Made by a program: the position numbers and the translations under genes
Source: Flagellimonas hadalis
Lineage (GTDB): Bacteria; Bacteroidota; Bacteroidia; Flavobacteriales; Flavobacteriaceae
Direction: 5' to 3'
Length of the DNA stretch: 64,000 nucleotides
Assembly: GCF_007785775.2 (NCBI RefSeq)
Contig: NZ_VNIK02000002.1
Location: 1-64,000 of the forward strand
Notes under the pieces: generated by a model
Seen by the model: only the letters and a program-made list of their open reading frames with translations
Database searches by the model: none
Told to the model about the DNA's origin: nothing
Part shown: positions 54,958 through 64,000 of the stretch, one piece after another
Numbering within the stretch: position 1 is the stretch's first letter
How the letters are laid out: each line of letters opens with the position of its first letter

Positions 54958-55407
54958 ATGGTGATAAAGGAACAACTTTTGAAATTTTGTTGGGATTACG
55001 TTGGTGAAAAGTCCCAAAGGCTAAAGAACAGTCATGCAGACCTTCAGGAATCCTTGGACTCCGAGACCAAGAACTCCACAGGGGACAAGCACGAAACAGG
55101 CAGGGCCATGGTGCAGCTGGAACAGGAAAAACTGGCCCAGCAGTTCATGGAACTGGAAAAAATAAAGAACACCCTACAACGGGTGGACGTGCGAAAAAGG
55201 ACAGAAACCATAGGTTTGGGCAGTTTGGTAAGGACCAATGCGGCCGATTATTTCATTGCCATATCAGCAGGAGCTTTTAAGCAAGGAGGGAAGCCGATTT
55301 ACTGCATTTCCCAGGAAGCGCCCATTGCGCAACTGTTGATGGGCAAGAAAAAGGGCGAAACCTTTGTGTTCAATGGGAATTCCCATACTGTTTTGGAAGT
55401 TGGGTGA
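54958..55407 (+). CDS. GreA/GreB-like protein
   Basis: A 149-residue protein with an N-terminal coiled coil (about 1-75, rich in Glu, Lys and Gln) and a C-terminal FKBP-like domain (IGLGSLVRTNAADYF, IAQLLMGKKKGETFVFNG), the layout of GreA/GreB. The acidic tip residues that promote RNA cleavage in Gre are not obvious, so activity on RNA polymerase is not assured. In Bacteroidota such proteins are sometimes mislabelled as acyl-ACP synthases. ATG 54958 lies 12 bp after the kinase stop; TTG 54952 is a weaker alternative. Confidence 0.7.
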   Translation: MVIKEQLLKFCWDYVGEKSQRLKNSHADLQESLDSETKNSTGDKHETGRAMVQLEQEKLAQQFMELEKIKNTLQRVDVRKRTETIGLGSLVRTNAADYFIAISAGAFKQGGKPIYCISQEAPIAQLLMGKKKGETFVFNGNSHTVLEVG

Positions 55408-55455
55408 GGGGTTTTTTAAATGCCCGAAACCCTTTCTTTTTGCCTTGGGTCCAGC

Positions 55456-57078
55456 TCAATATGAATCCGCTATTTTAAAATAATCGAAGTCTGCGTGGCC
55501 GCCTATTTTCTTGGTTCCATAATTGAAGAGCCCAAAACGATACCCCATAAAATGGGGCAAGGTGTAGGACATGTTCAGTTGGCTTCCGAGTTGGGACCAC
55601 TGTTTTCCATCCAAACTGTAGTAGAACTTGGCCGTGTCCTGGAGGTCGGTGAAATCGCAATCTGCCCTTAAGTAAACCACATTTTGCTGTAAGGGCAGGC
55701 TTTCCATTTCTTTGGGTTGATCGTTCTCGGCACTCACCATCACCAATTTTTTTGCGCCATTTTCAATTTTCACCCCAATCTGTCCGTATTTCTTTTGAAG
55801 CAATGCCAATCCGGCAAAATCGCCTTCTTTCATGTTTGATACATCCAAAGCGGTTGTTCCCGAACAGACCGGACCAATGGCTCTTTGGGTCAGCGTGTTC
55901 CTTGCCTGCACAAAATCTTCATCGATGCGCCCCGTGGTCAATCTTAGATGCCCTTTCCTATCGGTCAAGGACCATAGACTGTCCACAGGGTTATGGTTCC
56001 ATTGCCAGACCAAGGGCAATTTGGGATCGTTTTCGGTTCTGTTGAATTCATCACTGGCCACAATATTGGGAATAGGTCCCTTACCCGCAGGCAGGGGCAA
56101 AGTATCGGGGACCTTGCCCTCAACACCTAAAATAGGCCAGCCATCTTCCCATGTGACCGGGACGAGATACGGTATTCTTCCCACAGAGCCATAATCCCGG
56201 AAAAGATAGGCATACCAATCACCATCATGGGTGTCTATCAGCCCACCTTGGGCAATGCCCCTATCCTGTAATGCCACCTTGCCTTCATACGGACCAGTGA
56301 TCGCATTGGCCCGATGGATCAATACGGTGCGCATGCCGTTGTGGGGCCAGGTAATATTGAACAGGTAATATTTACCATTGACCTTGAACAATTGTGAACC
56401 TTCCGCTCCCAACATGATATCGTCACCTGCCAGGGCACTGGCATTCTCGATGAGCACCCTTTCCGTGCCTTCCTTTACGCCCGATAGATCAGGCTTTAGC
56501 TCGGCCATCATCAGTTTTCCATTGCCCCAAATCATATAAACCTTGCCATCATCATCAAAATGCACTGTAAGATCATGGTAAGAGGGTTCAAAGGATTTCA
56601 CCTCCCACGGACCCGTTTCGATATCCTTAGTGGAATACACGTAGGTTTTTCCTGTGGTCGCGGCAAAGGTGAACACGTAAAAAGTGCCCTTGTGATACCT
56701 GATACAACTGGCCCAAGACCCTCTCCCATACGCATTTTTTCCATTCTCCAAAGTAAGGGCGTCCACATCGGCCAAGGTGTCGTAGGCATAGTTCATCAAT
56801 TTCCAATTGACCAAATCCGTGGATTTCATAATGGGAACCCCTGGGCTCATGTGCATGGTGGTACTGCTCATATAGTAATTCTCCCCGACGCGCACCATGG
56901 ACATATCGGGTACATCAGCGAAAATGATGGGGTTTTGCGCCTTCTTGTTTTGCGCGCTTCCACAACAAAGGATAAAAAGCATAAGAAAAAAGGGCATCGC
57001 CCCCTTTTTGGGGACTGTGGAGGGAATGGAATCTTCCTGCTTCCGTAAAAATAATGTTGGGGACATCATCTGAATCAT
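55456..57078 (-). CDS. Glycoside hydrolase family 43 lipoprotein
   Basis: About 540 residues. A five-bladed GH43 propeller carries the catalytic base in FADVPDMSMVR, the pKa-modulating Asp in HDLTVHFDDDGKVYMIWG (short segments) and the acid Glu in MLGAEGSQLFKVNGKYY. After about residue 340 a beta-sandwich domain follows (FAGLALLQKKYGQIG), as in beta-xylosidases and arabinofuranosidases. A hydrophobic segment FFLMLFILCC suggests a lipoprotein signal. The true start is uncertain: ATG 57078 (used here), ATG 56997 or the open-frame start at 57129 are possible. The gene stands alone, convergent with the Gre-like gene. Confidence 0.85.
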   Translation of the reverse strand: MIQMMSPTLFLRKQEDSIPSTVPKKGAMPFFLMLFILCCGSAQNKKAQNPIIFADVPDMSMVRVGENYYMSSTTMHMSPGVPIMKSTDLVNWKLMNYAYDTLADVDALTLENGKNAYGRGSWASCIRYHKGTFYVFTFAATTGKTYVYSTKDIETGPWEVKSFEPSYHDLTVHFDDDGKVYMIWGNGKLMMAELKPDLSGVKEGTERVLIENASALAGDDIMLGAEGSQLFKVNGKYYLFNITWPHNGMRTVLIHRANAITGPYEGKVALQDRGIAQGGLIDTHDGDWYAYLFRDYGSVGRIPYLVPVTWEDGWPILGVEGKVPDTLPLPAGKGPIPNIVASDEFNRTENDPKLPLVWQWNHNPVDSLWSLTDRKGHLRLTTGRIDEDFVQARNTLTQRAIGPVCSGTTALDVSNMKEGDFAGLALLQKKYGQIGVKIENGAKKLVMVSAENDQPKEMESLPLQQNVVYLRADCDFTDLQDTAKFYYSLDGKQWSQLGSQLNMSYTLPHFMGYRFGLFNYGTKKIGGHADFDYFKIADSY

Positions 57079-57280
57079 TACGGTAAAATATATCTCATCA
57101 ACAAAAAGAGCATTTTTTGTCAGACACAATATAAGTGTTTTTTAAACACGTTTTATGATTTGCCTAAAAGATTGTTTTTGTTGATGTGGAGCTGCGTTGT
57201 TGATGAACCGATTGTAACAATATGAAAGTGCTAATGATGACATGAAATGGCAAAGCATCATTTTCCAAATCCACCTACAA

Positions 57281-57685
57281 CTACCCCAAATCAGGTGGTT
57301 TTCTTTTGGACTTCTTTTCAGCAGCCTTCTTTTTGGACTGCAACCGTTTTTCAATGGAAGATTTGGTGGGTTGGGTAGGTTTCCGCTTTTTGGGGACCTC
57401 CAAGGCTTTTTTCAGCACCTCGAAAAAACGCTTCACTACCAACTCCTTGTTTTTGTGCTGGCTCCGTGCCTCGTCACATTGCAGCAATAGGGTGCCATCG
57501 TTGGTCAATCGGGAGGACAGCTTAAGCAACAAACGTTCCTTTTCGGCATCGGAGAGTCCTTCGGAGGAAGGGATGTTAAAGGTAAGCTCCACTTTGGAGG
57601 AAACCTTGTTCACGTGCTGTCCGCCAGCTCCACTGCTCCGAACGGCCTTGAAGGCCAGTTCGCTATGTACTTGCTGTTTGTTCAA
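57281..57685 (-). CDS. arfB: Peptidyl-tRNA hydrolase ArfB (YaeJ), stalled-ribosome rescue
   Basis: A 134-residue release-factor-like protein that frees stalled ribosomes without a stop codon. The catalytic GGQ (21-23) lies in SSGAGGQHVNKVSSKVEL, and the basic C-terminal tail (about 105-134, KKRKPTQPTKSSIEKRL) is the part that enters the mRNA channel. Its start overlaps the end of the upstream ABC ATPase gene by 23 bp, so they are co-transcribed. Confidence 0.95.
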   Translation of the reverse strand: MNKQQVHSELAFKAVRSSGAGGQHVNKVSSKVELTFNIPSSEGLSDAEKERLLLKLSSRLTNDGTLLLQCDEARSQHKNKELVVKRFFEVLKKALEVPKKRKPTQPTKSSIEKRLQSKKKAAEKKSKRKPPDLG

Positions 57686-58658
57686 CCTGAAGGCGCTTGT
57701 TGATGGTCTTCAAAGATATGTTAAGGAAAACAAATTGTCCCTTAGTCTGTTTTTTTGGCGTGTTGAAATACAAAAGGGTCCCATCGTCCGCCCTTCCTTC
57801 ATTGAGGTAATGCTCCCCCCGAAAGAAAGAATGTTGTACCTCTGCCCGTACCCCGCTCGTGCTTGAGACCTTGAACTCGTGGGGATAGACCAACACCGAC
57901 CGTTCTATTTTGGCATAAGATTTCAAAAGCTTGATGGGCACCTCGCTCACTTCACCAAAAAGGGAGGCTGTATAATGGTTGGGAGGGTTTTTGTACAGTT
58001 TCCTGGTCTTTTGGTTGGCAATGATCTCCCCTTTCTCCAGAACGATGGTCCGTTCCGCATAGGGAAGCACATCGTTGGGATCGTGGCTGGCCGTGAGCAC
58101 CGTTATCCCTTTTTCCTTCAGATAGGGGAACAATTTTCTACGCAGTGCATTGCGCTTGAAATTATCGATATGGCCAAAGGGTTCGTCCAGCAAGAGAATT
58201 TCGGGCTCCTGTGCCAATACCCGGGCGAGGGCCACCCGCTGCTGTTGTCCGCCACTGAGCTGTTGCACCTTGGTCTTGGCAAAAGCCTCCATTTCGATGA
58301 GGGCCAAAAGCTCATCGATACGTTTTCGGTGTGTTTCCCTTTCAAAAACGGACAGGAATTGCCCAATGTTCTCCTCCACGGTAATGTAGGGCATCAGGTC
58401 AAAATCCTGGGCCAGGTATTTCATATAGGGCTCTCCGGGAACCAGATTGAAGTTGGGACCAAGCGCTTGTTGGTCTCCCCAAAAAATGGAACCGTCCTCT
58501 ACGTGCAGCATTCCATAGATGATCTTCAGCAAGGTGCTTTTGCCCGAACCGCTTTCACCCATCAATGCCAGATGCTCACCCTTGGCGACTTCAAAGAAAA
58601 TGTTTTTTAAAATGTCCCGGTCGTTATAACCAAAGGACCCAATATGGACTTTCAGCAT
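57663..58658 (-). CDS. ABC transporter ATPase, PotA/FbpC-like with C-terminal extension
   Basis: A 331-residue cytoplasmic ATPase. Walker A is GESGSGKSTL (about 34-43), the signature is [15 protein letters not shown], Walker B is ILLLDEPFG and the H-loop is LTASHDPND. Residues about 240-320 form a TOBE-like extension usual in import ATPases for iron, polyamines or sulfate. No permease or binding protein lies nearby, so its partners are elsewhere. It ends inside arfB. Confidence 0.9.
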   Translation of the reverse strand: MLKVHIGSFGYNDRDILKNIFFEVAKGEHLALMGESGSGKSTLLKIIYGMLHVEDGSIFWGDQQALGPNFNLVPGEPYMKYLAQDFDLMPYITVEENIGQFLSVFERETHRKRIDELLALIEMEAFAKTKVQQLSGGQQQRVALARVLAQEPEILLLDEPFGHIDNFKRNALRRKLFPYLKEKGITVLTASHDPNDVLPYAERTIVLEKGEIIANQKTRKLYKNPPNHYTASLFGEVSEVPIKLLKSYAKIERSVLVYPHEFKVSSTSGVRAEVQHSFFRGEHYLNEGRADDGTLLYFNTPKKQTKGQFVFLNISLKTINKRLQVEQTAST

Positions 58659-58670
58659 ACATTTAAATGG

Positions 58671-58711
58671 AGGCTGTCCAACATTTTGTCCAAAAATATA
58701 TTGGACAGCCT
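58671..58711. repeat. 11-bp inverted repeat between peptidase and ATPase genes
   Basis: AGGCTGTCCAA (58671-58681) and TTGGACAGCCT (58701-58711) are perfect inverted copies with a 19-base loop. On the minus strand no long T run follows, so it could be a terminator for the peptidase gene or a leader structure for the ATPase. Confidence 0.5.
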
Positions 58712-58724
58712 CTTTATCAATTCT

Positions 58725-60878
58725 CTAATCCTTAAATTCCTTGAGCACCGCTTGGTTGGGTAGCTCATCATACCCCATGTTGAAGAAGGTAAAGCCGTAT
58801 ATATCGGCATACTGTTCAATGGTCTTGCTCACAGGGGTGCCCGCTCCGTGGCCGGCGTTGGTCTCGATGCGGATCAAGGTCGGGTTGGTCCCAGCCTGTT
58901 TTTCCTGGAGTTCCGCTGCAAACTTGAAACTGTGCGCGGGCACTACCCTGTCATCATGATCGCCCGTGGTGACCAAGGTGGCCGGATATTCCGTTCCTTC
59001 CTTTACATTGTGCACAGGGGAATAGCCCTTCAAATAATTGAACATTTCCGCATCGTCCTCAGAGGTGCCATAATCGTAGGCCCAACCTGCACCGGCTGTA
59101 AAGGTATGGTAGCGGAGCATGTCCATTACACCCACAGCGGGCAATGCAACCTGCATCAAATCCGGGCGCTGGGTCATGGTGGCGCCCACCAATAGACCTC
59201 CGTTGGACCCGCCACGGATGGCCAAATATTCTTTGGAGGTGTAGTTGTTCGCGATCAAATATTCGGCAGCCGCAATAAAATCGTCAAAAACGTTCTGTTT
59301 TTGGAGTTTGGTCCCGGCTATGTGCCATTCCTTGCCATATTCGCCGCCACCTCTTAGATTGGGAACGGCATATACACCGCCCTGTTCCATCCAAACGGCA
59401 TTCACTATACTGAAAGATGGTGTAAGGCTGATATTGAACCCGCCATAACCGTACAGCATGGTAGGATTTTTACCGTTGAGCTCCAATCCTTTCTTGTAAG
59501 TGATGATCATGGGCACTTTGGTGCCGTCCTTGGAGTTGTAGAACACTTGTTTGGACTCATAATCGTCTGGGTTGAAATCGATTTGCGGCTTCCAATACAG
59601 TTCATATTCGCCCGTTTCCACATTGTACTTGTAGAGGGAGCCGGGCGTATTGTAATTGGTGAAGGAGAAGTAGAATTCCTTGTCCTCTTTTTTACCGCCG
59701 AAACCACCAGCACTTCCCACACCAGGTAGTTTTACTTCGCGGACCAATTTCCCTTCATAATCATATTGCATCACTTTGGAAATGGCATCGACCATATATT
59801 CTGTAAAGAAATAACCTCCACCAGTACCTGGGGTAAGCACGTTCTCGGTCTCAGGGATGAAATCCTCCCAGTGGTCAGGGGTTGGGTTGGCAGCATCCAC
59901 AACCACCACTTTTTTGTTGGGAGCATCCCTGTCGGTGACCAGATATAACTTGGAGCCCACATTGTCAATTACATAGGTGTCGGAATCCGTATCATCCAAG
60001 ATGGTGACCAATTTGGCATTCGGGTCGGTGAGGTCCATGAGGTACAATTTGTTGCCCGAAGTGGAAACAGAGGCCGAAATGAACAGGTATTTTTCATCTT
60101 CGGAAACGGAACCGCCCACATAGCGGTGCTTTTCTTCTGGAGTACCGCCAAAAATGATCTTGTCCTCGGATTGTGGGGTGCCCACTTTATGATAGTAGAG
60201 TTTATGCTGATCCGTTTTTGCGGAAAGTTCGCTGCCTTCGGGCTTGTCATAGCTCGAGTAGAAGAATCCTTCGTTGCCTTTCCAGGAAATGCCACTGAAC
60301 TTGATATCGACCAAGGTGTCCTCCACAATTTCCTTGGATTCGGCATTGATCACGATTCCTTTCCTCCAATCACTTCCTCCTTCGGAGATGAGATAAGCGG
60401 CCAATGAACCATCTTTGGTAAAGCTGAGGCCCATCAACGAAGTGGTGCCGTCCTCGGAGAAGGTATTGGGATCCAAAAAGACCTCTTCCTTACCTTCGCC
60501 TTTTTTCCGATAGACCACATATTGGTTCTGCAGTCCGTCGTTCTTGTAGTAATAGGTATAGTCACCTTCCTTGAACGGGGAACCTACCTTTTCGTAGTTC
60601 CAGAGCTTTTCCAGACGGTTTTTCAGGTCTTCCCGAAATGGAATCTTGTCAAAATACCCAAAAGTGGCGGCATTTTGTTGTTTTACCCAGGCCTCGGTCT
60701 CGGCGCTTCGGTCATCTTCCAGCCAACGGTAAGGGTCTGGCACATCGGTACCGAAGTAGTTGGTCACGGTATCGACTTTTTTGGTAGTGGGATAGTTCAC
60801 CACAATTGGTTCTCTTTTTGGTGTTTCTTGACAGGCTGCAAACAAAATGGCAGCAGCCAAAAGACTTACGTTTTTCAT
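58725..60878 (-). CDS. Prolyl oligopeptidase (S9A), exported lipoprotein
   Basis: A 717-residue serine peptidase that cleaves short peptides after proline. A lipoprotein signal (Cys16 in LFAACQETP) indicates periplasmic or membrane location. A seven-bladed propeller (about 70-420) precedes the hydrolase domain with Ser558 in [13 protein letters not shown], the acid in [15 protein letters not shown] and the catalytic His in ETNAGHGAG. Length and order are normal. Confidence 0.95.
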   Translation of the reverse strand: MKNVSLLAAAILFAACQETPKREPIVVNYPTTKKVDTVTNYFGTDVPDPYRWLEDDRSAETEAWVKQQNAATFGYFDKIPFREDLKNRLEKLWNYEKVGSPFKEGDYTYYYKNDGLQNQYVVYRKKGEGKEEVFLDPNTFSEDGTTSLMGLSFTKDGSLAAYLISEGGSDWRKGIVINAESKEIVEDTLVDIKFSGISWKGNEGFFYSSYDKPEGSELSAKTDQHKLYYHKVGTPQSEDKIIFGGTPEEKHRYVGGSVSEDEKYLFISASVSTSGNKLYLMDLTDPNAKLVTILDDTDSDTYVIDNVGSKLYLVTDRDAPNKKVVVVDAANPTPDHWEDFIPETENVLTPGTGGGYFFTEYMVDAISKVMQYDYEGKLVREVKLPGVGSAGGFGGKKEDKEFYFSFTNYNTPGSLYKYNVETGEYELYWKPQIDFNPDDYESKQVFYNSKDGTKVPMIITYKKGLELNGKNPTMLYGYGGFNISLTPSFSIVNAVWMEQGGVYAVPNLRGGGEYGKEWHIAGTKLQKQNVFDDFIAAAEYLIANNYTSKEYLAIRGGSNGGLLVGATMTQRPDLMQVALPAVGVMDMLRYHTFTAGAGWAYDYGTSEDDAEMFNYLKGYSPVHNVKEGTEYPATLVTTGDHDDRVVPAHSFKFAAELQEKQAGTNPTLIRIETNAGHGAGTPVSKTIEQYADIYGFTFFNMGYDELPNQAVLKEFKD

Positions 60879-60955
60879 TTTTTTTCAGATTGATTCTGAT
60901 AAAAATACCATAAAAACTGACAATCTCTTGGCTGTGGCCCAAGCTTTAACGTATT

Positions 60956-61969
60956 TTATGAAATCGCTTCGGAAGTATTGGAAACCAGTTGGTTCTCGAC
61001 CAAATACTCCGCAATCTGCACCGCATTTGTGGCCGCCCCTTTTCGTAGGTTGTCCGCCACGATCCACATATTCAGGGTATTGGGTTGGGTCTCGTCTCGT
61101 CTGATGCGTCCCACGAACACTTCATCCTTGCCATTGGCGAACATCGGCATGGGGTAGGTGTTGGTTTGGGGATTGTCCTGCACCACGACACCAGGAGTCT
61201 CACTGAGGAGTTTGCGGATCTCCGCAAGGTCAAAATCGTTGTGGAACTCCACGTTCACGGATTCTGAGTGTCCACCAGCAGTTGGGATGCGCACTGCGGT
61301 CGCGGTAACGGAAAACGTGCGGTCGTCCAATATTTTTTGTGGCTCGCGGGCCAGTTTCATCTCTTCCTTGGTGTAGCCGTTGTCCAAGAACACATCGCAA
61401 TGGGGCAATGCGTTACGGTTGATGGGGTATGGATAGGCCATTTCGCCCTCAATGCCGGCAGCCTCGTTCTCCATTTGCTGTACGGCCTTCACACCGGTGC
61501 CCGAAACGGATTGGTAAGTGGAAACAATCACCCTCCTCATTTGGTATTTTTTGTGCAAAGGGTTCAGTGCCATCACCAATTGGATGGTGGAGCAGTTGGG
61601 GTTGGCGATGATCTTGTCCTCGGGGGTCAAAGTATCCGCATTGATTTCGGGGACCACCAATTTTTTAGTGGGGTCCATGCGCCAAGCAGATGAATTGTCG
61701 ATGACGGTGGTACCGACCTCTGCAAATTTTGGGGCCCATTCCAAAGAGGTGTCGCCTCCTGCCGAAAAAATGGCAATATCAGGTTGTGCGGCCACGGCAT
61801 CAGCCAGGCCAATTATGGTGTGTTCTTCGTTCCTATAGTTGAGCTTTTTGCCCACGGAACGCTCCGAAGCGACCAACAACAATTCGGTGATGGGAAAATT
61901 GCGTTCCTTCAATACGTTCAACATGACCTCGCCAACCATTCCAGTGGCTCCAACGACTGCTACTTTCAT
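60956..61969 (-). CDS. asd: Aspartate-semialdehyde dehydrogenase
   Basis: A 337-residue cytoplasmic NADPH enzyme that makes aspartate semialdehyde for lysine, methionine, threonine and diaminopimelate. The NADP motif is VAVVGATGMVGEVM (about 3-16), catalytic Cys126 is in IANPNCSTIQLV, and the C-terminal GGHSESVNVEF carries the general base. The frame is open to 62020, but MKVAVVGATG fixes ATG 61969. An alanine racemase gene lies 2 kb upstream, with mscL between. Confidence 0.96.
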   Translation of the reverse strand: MKVAVVGATGMVGEVMLNVLKERNFPITELLLVASERSVGKKLNYRNEEHTIIGLADAVAAQPDIAIFSAGGDTSLEWAPKFAEVGTTVIDNSSAWRMDPTKKLVVPEINADTLTPEDKIIANPNCSTIQLVMALNPLHKKYQMRRVIVSTYQSVSGTGVKAVQQMENEAAGIEGEMAYPYPINRNALPHCDVFLDNGYTKEEMKLAREPQKILDDRTFSVTATAVRIPTAGGHSESVNVEFHNDFDLAEIRKLLSETPGVVVQDNPQTNTYPMPMFANGKDEVFVGRIRRDETQPNTLNMWIVADNLRKGAATNAVQIAEYLVENQLVSNTSEAIS

Positions 61970-62159
61970 CTTTAAAATAATTTCTTGGGACAAAGGTACT
62001 CCAGTCAGGGAGTTATACAAGCATTTTCATTGCCAATAATTAAAAAATAACAAAATGTTATAAATAAAACAACCATCAACATGTCTGCGAAACACATTGA
62101 TGGTTTTTAGGGTTATTGTGGTATAGCGGTCGTACCGATAATTTCGGCACGTACGATTC

Positions 62160-62567
62160 TTATTTCTTCAACAAGTCGCGAATCTCTGCCAACAGCTCTT
62201 CCTGGGTTGGGCCTTTTGGAGCTTCAGGAGCAGGCTCCTCTTTCTTCTTCATACGGTTTACCCCTTTTACGATCATGAACATCACAAAGGCAACGATCAA
62301 AAAGTCGATGACATTGGTGAGGAATTCCCCATAGAGCACCGTTATTTCCCCCACGACCTCTCCGGCATCGTTCACGGTGCCTTCCTTGATCGTGTATTTG
62401 AGATCGTTGAAATCCGATTGGAACAAAAGTCCCACCAAAGGGGAAACGATCCCCCCGGTAAATGAAGAGACCACCTTATTGAAAGCAGCGCCCATGACAA
62501 AACCTACGGCGATATCCACTAGGTTCCCTTTCATGGCAAATTCCTTAAATTCTTTTAGAAATCCCAT
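62160..62567 (-). CDS. mscL: Large-conductance mechanosensitive channel
   Basis: A 135-residue inner-membrane channel that opens on osmotic downshock. It has the amphipathic start MGFLKEFKEFAMKGN, TM1 VDIAVGFVMGAAFNKVV (about 17-33), a periplasmic loop, TM2 VIDFLIVAFVMFMIVKG and a cytoplasmic helix with the charged KKKEEPAPEAP linker. ATG 62567 is used because the family N-terminus begins there; the frame is open to 62609. Confidence 0.97.
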   Translation of the reverse strand: MGFLKEFKEFAMKGNLVDIAVGFVMGAAFNKVVSSFTGGIVSPLVGLLFQSDFNDLKYTIKEGTVNDAGEVVGEITVLYGEFLTNVIDFLIVAFVMFMIVKGVNRMKKKEEPAPEAPKGPTQEELLAEIRDLLKK

Positions 62568-62643
62568 TTTTATAGTGTAGTATTGGTTAATGGGAAACAA
62601 ATTAAGCAAAAAAGGGGTTTTGTTCCATCAAAAAGACGAAAAA

Positions 62644-63756
62644 TCAATGGTCTATGACAATCCTTTTTACTCGTTGCGATATGGCGGTCAGGATTTCGTA
62701 GGAAATGGTGCCCGCACCTGAAGCAAAATTTTCGGCCGACCGTTGGGGTCCAAAAACAAGGACTTTGTCCCCTTCCTCACAGTCCACTCCGGTCACATCT
62801 ACCATGATCATGTCCATGCAGACATTGCCAATCAGGGGAGCTTCTTTTCCATTGATGAGCACCGAAGCCTTTCCCTTGCCATACTGTCTGCCAATACCAT
62901 CGGCATGGCCAATGGGCAAAGTTGCCGTCTTTGTTGTTCCACCCGTTTTGAATGCCCTGTTGTATCCCACGGTTTCCCCGTCACCTATCTCATGGATTTG
63001 GGAGATGATGGTCTTCAAAGTGGCCACGGGCCTTAGATTTGGGTCGATGAGTGCATCGTTCCCATACCCATAAAGTCCGATGCCGCTCCGGACCATTTCA
63101 AATTGTGCCTCGCTGGCGTAATTGATGATGCCAGAGGTGTTCAGCATGTGCCTTATGGAAGCATATCCCAGTTTTTGGGCCAAGACATCACTACATTTTT
63201 TAAAAGTATCTATTTGGTTCAAACTGAAAGCGCGTTCATTGGGGTCTTCCGAGGCAGCCAAATGGGAAAAAACCGAGACAACCTTTGCTTCTGGGCTTGT
63301 CTTGAGCCGCTCTGCGATGAAACCGATCTCATTTTCCTTGAACCCAAGCCGGTTGAGCCCTGTATTGAATTTGATATGTACCGGGTAGGCCACTTGTTTT
63401 TTGGCACGGGCCGCCTCAAGGAATTGGGTCAATATGTTTTGGGAATAGAGGCTGGGCTCCAGACAGCGGTCTATCATTTCCTCAAAATTGGAAGCCAAGG
63501 GATGAAGAACGAGAATCGGGGTTTTTATGCCCGCATTGCGAAGAAGGACGCCCTCGATCACATAGGCCACAGCGAGGTAATCGGCCCCAAGAAGCTCCAG
63601 TTTTTTGGCGATGGCGACCATGTCACTTCCGTAGGCAAATGCCTTGACCACGCCCAAAAATTTGGTGCTGGGGGCTATCTTGGACCGCAGATATGCAAAA
63701 TTGTGTTCCAGAGCGTTCAAGTCCAGAAACAAGGTGGTTTCACCTACCTTACCCAT
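62644..63756 (-). CDS. alr: Alanine racemase
   Basis: A 370-residue PLP enzyme making D-alanine for peptidoglycan. The PLP lysine is Lys38 in LGVVKAFAYGSDM, the pocket includes RSGIGLYGYG, and the catalytic Tyr is in GETVGYNRAFK. The MurF fusion seen in some Bacteroidota is absent. The start at ATG 63756 overlaps the end of tdk by 8 bp, so the two are translationally coupled. Confidence 0.96.
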   Translation of the reverse strand: MGKVGETTLFLDLNALEHNFAYLRSKIAPSTKFLGVVKAFAYGSDMVAIAKKLELLGADYLAVAYVIEGVLLRNAGIKTPILVLHPLASNFEEMIDRCLEPSLYSQNILTQFLEAARAKKQVAYPVHIKFNTGLNRLGFKENEIGFIAERLKTSPEAKVVSVFSHLAASEDPNERAFSLNQIDTFKKCSDVLAQKLGYASIRHMLNTSGIINYASEAQFEMVRSGIGLYGYGNDALIDPNLRPVATLKTIISQIHEIGDGETVGYNRAFKTGGTTKTATLPIGHADGIGRQYGKGKASVLINGKEAPLIGNVCMDMIMVDVTGVDCEEGDKVLVFGPQRSAENFASGAGTISYEILTAISQRVKRIVIDH

Positions 63757-64000
63757 GGGAGTTTTTCTTTTTGGGATCCACCTCCTCTGCGTCCACATCC
63801 AATTGACTTATTTTTTCCCTGAGCATGGCCTTGTAGAAAGCGGCCCGGCTCAACGGTTCGTACTCCTCGGTCTCACCCAGGAGCACGAGTTTGTCATTGC
63901 TGGATTTCCGAAAACTGTAATTGGCAAGGTTCCCGGTTCGGGTGCAAACGGCGTGTACCTTGGTGACATATTCCGCGGTGGCCATCAAGGCGGGCATGGG
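63749..64000 (-). CDS. tdk: Thymidine kinase, C-terminal part (gene continues beyond the window)
   Basis: The last ~83 residues of a class II thymidine kinase, which phosphorylates thymidine for salvage. The lasso and zinc region is visible in YVTKVHAVCTRTGNLANYSFR, with one Cys of the zinc site, and the tail RAAFYKAMLREKISQ follows. The frame is still open at the right edge, so the N-terminus lies outside. It overlaps alr by 8 bp. Confidence 0.9.
   Translation of the reverse strand, partial: PMPALMATAEYVTKVHAVCTRTGNLANYSFRKSSNDKLVLLGETEEYEPLSRAAFYKAMLREKISQLDVDAEEVDPKKKNSHG

Noticed and set aside
55408..55455. Hairpin GGGTTT...AAACCC between the Gre-like and GH43 genes
   Set aside because: The stem is only 6 bp; it may aid termination of the convergent genes but is too weak to call.

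Overview
The window is a piece of a Bacteroidota chromosome, most likely a marine member of the Flavobacteriaceae. The evidence is a SusC/SusD pair with a one-piece hybrid two-component regulator, a NagB carrying a PIG-L extension, promoters of the TTG-N19-TAnnTTTG type, few Shine-Dalgarno sequences, and the DUF177-rpmF-fabH-accB-accC gene order. I see no rRNA or tRNA genes, CRISPR array, insertion sequence or prophage.

Layout. 1-2016: the end of nagB, an N-acetylglucosamine kinase gene broken by three frameshifts, and a stretch that holds traces of another decayed gene on the minus strand. 2017-18018: a sugar-uptake locus made of a hybrid sensor/AraC regulator, a possible 34-residue membrane peptide, SusC, SusD, a surface lipoprotein, a GMC oxidoreductase with its small partner subunit, and a large M14 metallopeptidase. 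No glycoside hydrolase lies next to SusC/SusD. 18088-25937: housekeeping genes (TauE/SafE permease, ribE, pdxA, DUF177, rpmF, fabH, accB, accC, a FAD oxidoreductase).

26014-52029 is the striking part: thirteen consecutive minus-strand genes with gaps of only 8-57 bp and no obvious terminator. In transcription order they are a TolC-type outer-membrane channel, a MacA/HlyD-type adaptor, an ABC ATPase, nine paralogous ~800-residue FtsX/MacB-type permeases in tandem (called P1 to P9 here), and a second ABC ATPase of a different subtype. Divergently, 52229-54945 encodes an NtrC-type sigma-54 activator and its histidine kinase, overlapping by one base. The 157-bp divergent region has an inverted repeat, a palindrome and a partial sigma-54 -24/-12 match. 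I infer a regulated tripartite export or envelope-stress system in which one channel/adaptor set is shared by many permeases with different periplasmic domains. The substrate is unknown.

54958-64000: a GreA/GreB-like protein, a GH43 lipoprotein, ArfB, an ABC ATPase without a permease, a prolyl oligopeptidase, asd, mscL, alr, and the end of thymidine kinase, cut by the window edge.

No database search was possible. Names rest on recognised motifs, lengths and gene order. Start codons were moved downstream of the longest reading frame where family N-termini or signal peptides required it.
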